Of a stretch of DNA of 64,000 bases, positions 57,167 through 64,000 are shown in pieces. The stretch is from Luteibacter rhizovicinus DSM 16549 (lineage in GTDB: Bacteria > Pseudomonadota > Gammaproteobacteria > Xanthomonadales > Rhodanobacteraceae): NCBI RefSeq assembly GCF_001887595.1, contig NZ_CP017480.1, forward strand, positions 62,001-126,000, read 5' to 3'. The position numbers and the translations under genes were made by a program. The stretch's first letter is position 1, and every line of letters begins with the position of its first letter. Under the pieces are notes generated by a model. The model was not told the origin of the DNA and searched no databases. It saw nothing but the letters and a program-made list of their open reading frames with translations.

Positions 57167-59236
57167 ATGAGCCAGGCCTACTCGTTTCGCGCCAGCGTCG
57201 TCGACACGTTGATCCGGACGAAACGACCGGATGTGCCCATGCGGGTGGCCTTGCGCAACACAGCGGCCGTCGTCCTGCCGCTGACCGCGGGCATCGCGTT
57301 CGGACACCCGGAAGTCGGCATCGGTATCGCCGCCGGCGCACTCGACACCATGTTCTCGGACCAGCCCGGTCCGTACCAGCAACGCCTCAATCGGCTCTTC
57401 CTCGCCGCACTCGCGGCCGGACTCGCTTCACTGATCGGCTTCCTGCTGGGCGACCAGGTCCTGGCGATGTGCGTTGCCTGCATCGCGTGCGGCTTCTTCG
57501 GCGGCCTGCTGGTGGTGTTCGGCGCGGACATCGCCCGCGTAGGCATGACCAGCATGCTGCTCCTGGTGATCACGGCGGCCACGCCCAAGAGCATCGACGG
57601 CGCACTCGCTGGCGGTGGACTCATCTTCGCCGGCGGCATGCTCCTGGCCGCGTTCTCCATCGCGGCATGGCCGCTGCAGCGCTACCGGCCGGAGCGAGCC
57701 GCACTTGCCCTGGTCTATCGCGGGCTCGCGGACCTCGCGCAAAAGCCGCACAAGGATGGCGAAGCCCCTGGCATCACCGATGCGATGAACGCGCTGCAAG
57801 TCACCCTGCTCGGCCGTCATCATGCGCACGGACGTGCGATGGAAGCGTTCCGCGTCCTGCTCGAACTGGCCGAACGCATACGCCTCGAGCTCGTCGCGAT
57901 GGCCGAGCTGGAACTGAAGCGCGAAACCATGGGCGAGATGTTCCGCAACGATGCCGCCCGCGTGCTCACCGCCACCGCCGACGCGCTGGACGCGGCCGAG
58001 CCACCGCAGCGCGCCGAACGCGCCCTGGCGACGCTCCAGGCAAGCGAGCGGGCCCTGCTCGCCGGCTCGACCGGCACGGGACTCGGCGCCCATATCCAGG
58101 CCTTGTCGGGCCAGCTCGCCGCCGTGGTCCGCAACACGAACTGGGCCGGCAGTCGCGGTGAAGAACGCGCCCAGCGTGCGGAAACCTCGCTGCCCGATAC
58201 CTTGCGAAGCGCGTCGCCGCTGGCCACGCTGCGCGCGAACATCACGCCCCACTCGGTGGCGTTTCGACATGCCGTGCGTTGCGCCGTCGTGCTTACGCTG
58301 GCCTTCGCGGTGTCGCGTTATTTTCATCTGCCACACGGTTACTGGCTGCCGATGACGGCGGCCATCGTGCTGCGTCCCGACTTCGCTGCCACGTTCAACT
58401 TCGGCCTGTTGCGTGTCGTCGGCACCGTGCTCGGCCTGATGTTGACGACCTTCGTGCTGCGACTGACCCCGGATATCGTCTGGGCCCATATCGCGGTGAT
58501 GGGTGTGCTCTGCGTCGCCTTCCGCTATCTCGCGGGCGCGCACTACGGCATCGCGGTGGCGGCCCTGACCGGCACCGTCGTCGTCCTGCTGTCGTTCGAT
58601 GGCGTCGATCCCTTCAATGCGATGTCCGATCGCGTGCTCAATACCGCCCTGGGCAGTGCCATGGCCTTGCTGGCCTACGTACTCTGGCCGTCGTGGGAGC
58701 GCAGCCGCGCGCGTATCGCGTTGTCGGACATGCTTTGTGCGTACGCCGATTACCTCGACACCCTGGTCGAACCGGCCGATCGGACAACGCGTCATCAGGT
58801 CCGCAATGCCACGCGAACGGCGCGCACCAACGCCCAGGCGTCGGTCGACCGGCTGCGCGCCGAGCCTGGCACGCCCGCGGTACTGCAGGAGCTGGCCGAG
58901 ACGCTGTACGCCAATGGCAATCGCCTCGCCCGTACGGCAATGACCCTCGAAGCCCTGATCGACATCGACCAGGTACCCGAGGAATGGGCGCACGTCGGCC
59001 CGTTCATCCGCGAGGCCTCCAGGGCCCTTCGTGCGCAAGGCGAAGCCCTGACGGTGGCGGAAGGCGCCACCGTGCCCCCGGATCTGCGCCTGCACCAACG
59101 GGCGCTGGTACAGGCACTGGCGCGAACGAAGGACCGGGAACTGGCCGACGCCATCGGGCGCCTGACCGACCGGCTCACGGACAACGTGGATACCGTGGCG
59201 CACGTGGTCACCCGGCGTTCCGTCACCCCGGGCTGA
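57167..59236 (+). CDS. FUSC family transporter
   Basis: 689 aa inner-membrane protein with two FUSC halves: about six helices in the first 170 residues (LPLTAGIAFGHPEVGIGIAAG), a cytosolic helical region to 365, and a second set of helices (VALTLAFAVSRYFHLPHGYWLPMTAAIVL...) followed by a cytosolic tail. Family members include aromatic acid exporters (AaeB) and YccS. No adaptor (AaeA) is next to it, so export partner and substrate are unknown. Confidence 0.87.
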   Translation: MSQAYSFRASVVDTLIRTKRPDVPMRVALRNTAAVVLPLTAGIAFGHPEVGIGIAAGALDTMFSDQPGPYQQRLNRLFLAALAAGLASLIGFLLGDQVLAMCVACIACGFFGGLLVVFGADIARVGMTSMLLLVITAATPKSIDGALAGGGLIFAGGMLLAAFSIAAWPLQRYRPERAALALVYRGLADLAQKPHKDGEAPGITDAMNALQVTLLGRHHAHGRAMEAFRVLLELAERIRLELVAMAELELKRETMGEMFRNDAARVLTATADALDAAEPPQRAERALATLQASERALLAGSTGTGLGAHIQALSGQLAAVVRNTNWAGSRGEERAQRAETSLPDTLRSASPLATLRANITPHSVAFRHAVRCAVVLTLAFAVSRYFHLPHGYWLPMTAAIVLRPDFAATFNFGLLRVVGTVLGLMLTTFVLRLTPDIVWAHIAVMGVLCVAFRYLAGAHYGIAVAALTGTVVVLLSFDGVDPFNAMSDRVLNTALGSAMALLAYVLWPSWERSRARIALSDMLCAYADYLDTLVEPADRTTRHQVRNATRTARTNAQASVDRLRAEPGTPAVLQELAETLYANGNRLARTAMTLEALIDIDQVPEEWAHVGPFIREASRALRAQGEALTVAEGATVPPDLRLHQRALVQALARTKDRELADAIGRLTDRLTDNVDTVAHVVTRRSVTPG

Positions 59237-59316
59237 TCACCTCGGGCTGACCCGGTGTCGTGCCGCACCTGCTCGTGTGTGCTGCACCGCGAGAGGCCCC
59301 CGACCGCCGCCGGCGC

Positions 59317-59322
59317 TACACT
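59317..59322 (+). promoter_or_regulatory. Candidate -10 box TACACT, leaderless start of the ACMSD gene
   Basis: TACACT ends seven bases before the ATG at 59330, so the predicted transcript would begin at or next to the start codon. The same hexamer precedes other genes here. No good -35 seen. Confidence 0.4.
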
Positions 59323-59329
59323 CGGCCCC

Positions 59330-60355
59330 ATGCTGAAGATCGACACCCACGCGCACATCCTGCCCCGTGACTGGCCCGATCTCGCGGCCCGCTACGACGA
59401 CGACCGTTTTCCCGTGATGACGCACACCAGCGGTCATCACCGGATCTACAAGGACGGCCGCTTCTTCCGCGAAGTCTGGGAGTCCGCCTTCGACGCGGAA
59501 CACCGTATCGCCGACTACGCGCGCTTCGGCGTGGGCGTGCAGGTGGTCTCGACGGTGCCGGTGATGTTCTCGTACTGGGCCAAGGGCCATCAGGCACTGG
59601 AACTGCACACCCATCTCAATGACGACATGGCCACCGTCTGCCAGGCGCATCCGCGCCACTATGCGGGCATCGGCACGGTGCCGCTGCAGTCGCCGTCGCT
59701 GGCCATCCGCGAAATGGAGCGCTGCATCGACGAGCTCGGCCTGCAGGGCGTGCAGATCGGCTCGCATTGCAACGGATGGAACCTCGATGCGCCCGAGCTG
59801 TTCCCGTTCTTCGAAGCCGCCGCCGACCTCGATGCCGCCGTGCTGGTCCATCCGTGGGACATGATGGGCAGCGAGTCGATGCCCAAGTACTGGCTGCCCT
59901 GGCTGGTCGGCATGCCCGCCGAGCAGGCGCGGGCCGCCTGCGCACTGATCTTCGGTGGCGTGCTGGAGCGACTGCCCTCGCTGAAGATCATGCTCGCCCA
60001 CGGCGGTGGCAGTTTCCCCTATTCGATCGGTCGTATCGAACATGGCTTCCGGATGCGACCGGACCTGGTCGCGACCGACAACGCGCGCAATCCGCGCGAG
60101 TACCTCTCGCGGCTGTATTTCGACTCCTGCGTGCACGATGACGCCGCGCTGCGCTACCTGCTCGAGGTCGCCGGCACCGACCGCGTCATGCTCGGCACCG
60201 ACTACCCGTTCCCCTTGGGCGAACAGGAGCCGGGCAGCGGCATCGAGGCCCTCAGGCTCGACGATGCCTCCCGCGCACGCCTCTTCCATGGCACGGCGCT
60301 GGAATGGCTGGGCGTGCCGCTGTCGCGCTTCCAGACCATGTCCGCCGTGGCGTGA
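59330..60355 (+). CDS. Aminocarboxymuconate-semialdehyde decarboxylase
   Basis: Decarboxylates 2-amino-3-carboxymuconate semialdehyde, directing tryptophan breakdown away from quinolinate. 341 aa amidohydrolase: HAH metal motif DTHAHILPRDWPDL, the central SWGG-type HPWDMMG with His, AHGGGSFPY, and C-terminal Asp in LGTDYPFPLGE. These are typical ACMSD residues. KynU lies 0.6 kb downstream, supporting tryptophan catabolism. Confidence 0.92.
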   Translation: MLKIDTHAHILPRDWPDLAARYDDDRFPVMTHTSGHHRIYKDGRFFREVWESAFDAEHRIADYARFGVGVQVVSTVPVMFSYWAKGHQALELHTHLNDDMATVCQAHPRHYAGIGTVPLQSPSLAIREMERCIDELGLQGVQIGSHCNGWNLDAPELFPFFEAAADLDAAVLVHPWDMMGSESMPKYWLPWLVGMPAEQARAACALIFGGVLERLPSLKIMLAHGGGSFPYSIGRIEHGFRMRPDLVATDNARNPREYLSRLYFDSCVHDDAALRYLLEVAGTDRVMLGTDYPFPLGEQEPGSGIEALRLDDASRARLFHGTALEWLGVPLSRFQTMSAVA

Positions 60356-60452
60356 CGTAACGCACATTGTGGCGGGCCATGCCCGGCCGGGCCCTGTGCA
60401 AGAATGCCCGCGTTGCGCCGCGCCGCCGCGGCCTATCGGGGAATCCTCAATC

Positions 60453-60953
60453 GTGAAGCGCCTCCTGCGTACCCTTCCGCTCGCTCTCCTCCTGGCCAGC
60501 ACCTTCGCGGCGGCCACGGACGTCTCCCTGGCGGGCGGCGCCCTCCACGTACCGGTGCCGGACAACTGGGTGCCGATCATGCAGTCACAGGGCGATGTGA
60601 CGGAAACCCAGGTCTTCCAGGTTCCGGGGTCATCCGCGGCGGATGCGACCCTGGCGCGCGTCTCCATCACCTTGCAGCAGGTGCCCAACCTCAACGGCTT
60701 CCAGCAGTTCTCGGGCAACCTGCGCAGCCACGCATCAGGCCTGAAGGAATACGTCGCCGGCAAGGTCACCTCGCCCACCGAAAACATCTACACGGCGAAA
60801 GAAGGCACGGTAAAGCTCGACTACTACGAGCGTTATTTCTACAGTGGCGGCTACGCGATCCAGCTCCGCTGCATCCGCCCCACCGGCGATGCCAAGTGGA
60901 ATGCCTCGTTCGACAAGGGTTGCGCCGAGGTGGCGGCCCACATGCCCTCCTGA
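60453..60953 (+). CDS. Exported protein of unknown function
   Basis: 166 aa from GTG 60453. Signal peptide residues 1-21 (ends FAAA), then a compact domain with two Cys (IQLRCIRP, KGCAEVA) that could form one disulfide. Lies between the ACMSD and kynureninase genes, with 20 bases to kynU. I do not recognise the family; context alone suggests no role in tryptophan breakdown. Confidence 0.7.
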   Translation: MKRLLRTLPLALLLASTFAAATDVSLAGGALHVPVPDNWVPIMQSQGDVTETQVFQVPGSSAADATLARVSITLQQVPNLNGFQQFSGNLRSHASGLKEYVAGKVTSPTENIYTAKEGTVKLDYYERYFYSGGYAIQLRCIRPTGDAKWNASFDKGCAEVAAHMPS

Positions 60954-60972
60954 TACCCAAGGTAGTCAACGT

Positions 60973-62253
60973 ATGACCGGTTTCGAAGCGACGCGCGGTT
61001 GGGCCCAGTCCCAGGATGCGGCCGATCCCCTGCGCGCGTTCCGCGACGAATTCCACATCCCACCGCATCACGGGCGGGAGACCCTCTACTTCTGTGGCAA
61101 TTCGCTCGGCCTGCAGCCCAAGGGCGTCCGTGCCGCCGTCGAGGCGGAACTGGCCGACTGGTCGGAGCTCGCCGTCGAAGCGCACTTCCGCGGTCGCTCG
61201 CCATGGATGCATTACCACGAGTATGTGCGCGACACGATGGCCGACGTGGTCGGCGCGCAACCGCACGAAGTGGTCGCCATGAATACGCTCGGGGTGAACC
61301 TGCACCTGATGATGGTCAGCTTCTATCGCCCGACGGTCGAGCGCCCGGCCATCCTCATGGAAGCCGGTGCGTTTCCCACCGATCGCTATGCCCTGGAATC
61401 GCAGGTGCGGTTTCATGGCTTCGATCCGGCTACCGACCTGATCGAGATCCAGCCCGATGGCCCCGGCGGCACGCTGTCGATGGCGGCGATCGAGCAGGCC
61501 ATCGCGGAGCACGGCCATCGGGTGGCCCTCGTCGTCTTGCCCGGCGTGCAGTACCGCACCGGGCAGGTCTTCGACCTGGCGGCCATCGTGCGGCTGGCAC
61601 GCGCGCAAGGCTGCCTCGTAGGCTTCGACCTCGCCCATGCCGTCGGCAACCTGCCGCTGGCACTGCATGACAGCGGCGCGGATTTCGCGGTGTGGTGCAC
61701 GTACAAATATCTCAATGCCGGTCCCGGCGCCGTCGCCGGCTGCTTCGTGCACGAACGCCACGCAACCGCCGATGTGCCGCGTTTCGCCGGCTGGTGGGGA
61801 CACGACAAGTCCACGCGTTTCCAGATGGGACCGCAATTCGTTCCTACGCCCGGAGCAGACGGCTGGCAGCTGTCGAACCCGCCGATTCTCGCGCTTGCGC
61901 CCTTGCGGGCCTCGCTGGATGTCTTCACGCGTGCCGGCATGCCCAACCTCGTGGCGAAGAGCCGTCGCCTCACTTCGTACCTCGACTGGCTCATTCGTAG
62001 CCGCCTCGACGATACGCTCGACATCGTCACGCCGAACGATCCGCAGCAGCGGGGCGCGCAGCTTTCCGTGCGCGTGCGTGCCGGTCGCGATGCGGGTCGT
62101 GCCTTGTTCGGTTACCTCGAGCAGCAGGGCATTATTGGCGACTGGCGCGAGCCCGATGTGATTCGTCTTTCGCCGACGCCGCTTTACAACCGGTTCGCCG
62201 ATTGCCTCGGCGCTGTGGAAGCGATCGAAGCGTGGCGCGGGACGCAGGCATGA
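60973..62253 (+). CDS. kynU: Kynureninase
   Basis: PLP hydrolase that converts kynurenine or 3-hydroxykynurenine to (hydroxy)anthranilate and alanine. 426 aa: FCGNSLGLQPKGV, PLP site in GFDLAHAVGNLPL, and the Schiff-base Lys in WCTYKYLNAGPGAVAG. Together with ACMSD this supports a kynurenine route to acetyl-CoA. The stop overlaps the ATG of the next gene by four bases. Confidence 0.95.
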   Translation: MTGFEATRGWAQSQDAADPLRAFRDEFHIPPHHGRETLYFCGNSLGLQPKGVRAAVEAELADWSELAVEAHFRGRSPWMHYHEYVRDTMADVVGAQPHEVVAMNTLGVNLHLMMVSFYRPTVERPAILMEAGAFPTDRYALESQVRFHGFDPATDLIEIQPDGPGGTLSMAAIEQAIAEHGHRVALVVLPGVQYRTGQVFDLAAIVRLARAQGCLVGFDLAHAVGNLPLALHDSGADFAVWCTYKYLNAGPGAVAGCFVHERHATADVPRFAGWWGHDKSTRFQMGPQFVPTPGADGWQLSNPPILALAPLRASLDVFTRAGMPNLVAKSRRLTSYLDWLIRSRLDDTLDIVTPNDPQQRGAQLSVRVRAGRDAGRALFGYLEQQGIIGDWREPDVIRLSPTPLYNRFADCLGAVEAIEAWRGTQA

Positions 62254-62987
62254 GCGTGCAGGAGCTGTTCCCGGCGCCGTATAGCGAACGTGGCGAAGGG
62301 TTCGTCGTGCAGGCGGTGACGCACTGGCTGCGCGTCGCACCGGGACGGGTCCTGTTCGGGTTGAAGGCGGGCGGCTTGCCTGTCGCCCTGCCCGATCGTC
62401 CGGCTGGCCTGTCGCACGCCGGTGTCGAAGCGAAGGTGGACGGGCATGTCACGGTTTGCGATGACGTGAGCAGCGTGTGGCTTCGCGAGCATCCGGAGGT
62501 GACGGATCGCTACATCGTGGCCTTACGCCAGGTGATGAAACACCCGCGTGCCCGCCTCGACGGCTTTGCGGTGCATGCCATTTTCACCGGTACCATCGAG
62601 CTGTTCGTCGGCTCGCGCATGGATCGTGTCGAGCTTGCGCTGGACGATGAGGACGGCACTTACGAGCGAGCCATGGACCTTCTTCGCAACGCGCCTCGCG
62701 ATGTGCGTACGGCGTTTGCGATGCCGCCTGAGCCGGGCATGGGTAGCTTCGAGGATCCTGAGTTTCTTGCCGGGGAGCAGGCGTGGATCGATGGGGAGCG
62801 GGTGTTGATTGAATTCCTTCCCGACGAAGGCGGCCGCCTTGAGACAGTAGCAATGGACAGGGATATGCATCGCCGATGCAATAGAGCGAGCGTGGCATCC
62901 CATGATCGATGTGTCCCAGCGTATCCGGAGCGGACTTTCGCAGCTGACCTGAGCGCACTCGCCTTTGCTTCGTCATTCAGTTTATAG
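62250..62987 (+). CDS. Hypothetical protein with doubtful C-terminus
   Basis: 245 aa, coupled to kynU by ATGA. The first 195 residues (to about DPEFLAGEQAWIDGERVLIE) look like a normal high-GC coding sequence. Downstream of about 62830 codon use changes and the residues (MDRDMHRRCNRASVASHDR...) look unlike conserved protein. The native end may have been replaced by inserted or shifted sequence. Family not recognised; possibly acts with KynU, but only by position. Confidence 0.65.
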   Translation: MSVQELFPAPYSERGEGFVVQAVTHWLRVAPGRVLFGLKAGGLPVALPDRPAGLSHAGVEAKVDGHVTVCDDVSSVWLREHPEVTDRYIVALRQVMKHPRARLDGFAVHAIFTGTIELFVGSRMDRVELALDDEDGTYERAMDLLRNAPRDVRTAFAMPPEPGMGSFEDPEFLAGEQAWIDGERVLIEFLPDEGGRLETVAMDRDMHRRCNRASVASHDRCVPAYPERTFAADLSALAFASSFSL

Positions 62988-63244
62988 AAACGTATCGGGC
63001 CTCTGCCACCGAAACTCGCATGGCTTCGCGGCATGAGCCGTAGAACAGTGCGCGAGTCCGCGAAGGCGGAGGGCGCGCATCCCACGGTAAACAGCGGAAC
63101 AGGACGTTCTCGAGGGATAAAGCCATCTCCTACTCACAAGCGAGGTGAACTCCAATTCCCCGGTGAAACATGATCGCGCAGCATACGGCCAGTGCGGCCG
63201 TGCCATGACGAAGCGCCGCGATCTAAACACCGCGAGACAGAATC
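62988..63244. other. Intergenic region before the TolC-like gene
   Basis: About 257 bases with lower GC than the preceding genes. No convincing open frame, repeat or promoter pair was seen; short minus-strand frames here have no recognisable protein features. It may contain the left edge of the accessory segment. Confidence 0.35.
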
Positions 63245-64000
63245 ATGCGTTTGATACCCATGCCCGTGGCACTTGCAATAGCGGCCATGCCGTCTTGCAT
63301 TTACGCTAGCGACTTGCTGGACGCCTACAACCATGCTCGCTCTAACGATCCAACCGTCTCTCGCTTCAACTCGCTAAAACGCTCAGCGAGCGAAGGAATT
63401 GCCCTTGCTCGAGCGCCGCTCCTTCCGAGCATCTCCGCCAAGATAAGCCTGAGCGAGCAAGTCTCCCATGGCTCCGTCATGGCGCAGGGATGGCAAGCTT
63501 CAGATGGCAGATCCCGCGAGACGAGCAATCAAAGAACCACGGACGTCACCCGCAAGCGCAGCGCGTCGATCACGGCCAGTCAGAGCATCCTCTCCTTAGC
63601 CAAATCCGCCGACTTGAGGGCTGCAAGGTTGAGTTCATACGCTCAGAATGCAGCCTACGAGGCTGCACTTCAGCAACTGGCCGGACGCGTTGCCACAACC
63701 TACTTCAGAGTGTTGATGAACGATGATGCCCTGTCGTTTGCAAAAGAGAACGAGCGAGTCGTAGCACAGCAGCTTGAACGGGCCGAGCAACGCTCTTACG
63801 TCGGATTGTCGGCCGTCAGTGACATACAGAACGCGAGGGCTCGCCGCAGCACCGCGACAGCATCGGTGATCGACGCAGAAAAAGAGCTTTCCGATTCGCG
63901 TGAAGCCCTGACCCAGATCACCGGCCAGCCGACAGAAGCCCTCAAGAAGTTGCGAGCCCAGCTTCCCTTGGATCTCCCCTCACTTAGCGGCCTGGAAAGC
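63245..64000 (+). CDS. TolC-like outer membrane efflux protein, N-terminal part (3' end outside window)
   Basis: Open frame of 252 codons from ATG 63245 to the window end. Signal peptide to about residue 22 (PSCIYAS), then SDLLDAYNHARSNDPTVSRFNS, the standard opening of TolC-type proteins (DLLxAYxxAxxNDP). Long heptad-like helices follow (AYEAALQQLAGRVATTYFRVL, QLERAEQRSYVGLSAVSDIQNARA), as expected for an alpha-helical tunnel. Codon and base use are clearly less GC-rich than neighbours, suggesting horizontal origin. Partner pump genes are probably just downstream. Confidence 0.85.
   Translation, partial: MRLIPMPVALAIAAMPSCIYASDLLDAYNHARSNDPTVSRFNSLKRSASEGIALARAPLLPSISAKISLSEQVSHGSVMAQGWQASDGRSRETSNQRTTDVTRKRSASITASQSILSLAKSADLRAARLSSYAQNAAYEAALQQLAGRVATTYFRVLMNDDALSFAKENERVVAQQLERAEQRSYVGLSAVSDIQNARARRSTATASVIDAEKELSDSREALTQITGQPTEALKKLRAQLPLDLPSLSGLES

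Noticed and set aside
57428..59203. A 591-codon open frame on the minus strand
   Set aside because: Opposite the FUSC transporter gene; Arg/His/Gln-rich with no domain, a typical GC-driven shadow.
62982..63230. 82-codon minus-strand frame before the TolC-like gene
   Set aside because: No ribosome site, domain or plausible composition.

Overview
The window is 64 kb of high-GC gammaproteobacterial chromosome. Gene content and order suggest a Xanthomonadales member, most likely Rhodanobacteraceae (Luteibacter/Dyella-like): folC-dedD-cvpA-purF, purA-hflC-hflK-hflX-hfq-miaA, S46 dipeptidyl-peptidase, EfpL, a kynurenine-route pair, and dispersed GGAGCCGATTCATCGGCGA-type REP palindromes. Genus is inference, not proven. 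I saw no rRNA, tRNA, CRISPR array, transposase or prophage.

Layout. 1-5.6 kb: polyphosphate genes (ppk C-terminus, glycosyltransferase, ppx), a periplasmic cyclophilin and lpxH. 5.7-17.5 kb (minus strand): purF, cvpA, a SPOR protein, folC, purA, the HflKC membrane protease regulator, HflX, Hfq and MiaA. 17.5-18.45 kb: an unusual locus with four copies of an 83-bp module, each carrying four DnaA-box-like 9-mers at fixed spacing, around one small coiled-coil membrane protein. 18.5-31 kb: S46 peptidase, threonine degradation (tdh, kbl) split by a 1195-codon DUF748 gene, a pseudouridine synthase, an NlpC/P60 hydrolase, YggS and an M20 peptidase. 31-38.9 kb: ComEA-like, SET-domain, GNAT, M1 peptidase, prolyl hydroxylase, GIY-YIG, a MocR-type aminotransferase domain and tcdA.

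38.9-43.3 kb is the most interesting segment. A good sigma70-type promoter precedes a cytochrome c'-like gene, a six-helix membrane histidine kinase and a receiver protein with phospho-acceptor Asp108 and no DNA-binding domain. A CqsA/LqsA-type synthase lies downstream on the same strand. Together they look like a complete alpha-hydroxyketone quorum-sensing circuit (Cqs/Lqs type) with a heme protein built into the sensor operon.

43.3-64 kb: Mpo1-like protein, pirin, hydrolase, two cold-shock genes with matching leader hairpins, a YcaQ-type glycosylase, outer-membrane phospholipase A, SlyD, leucine catabolism (methylcrotonyl-CoA carboxylase alpha subunit, HMG-CoA lyase), three GNAT domains, an SDR dehydrogenase, EfpL, a FUSC transporter and two kynurenine-pathway enzymes (ACMSD, KynU). 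After about 62.8 kb base composition shifts and a TolC-like gene runs off the end, which suggests the edge of an accessory region.
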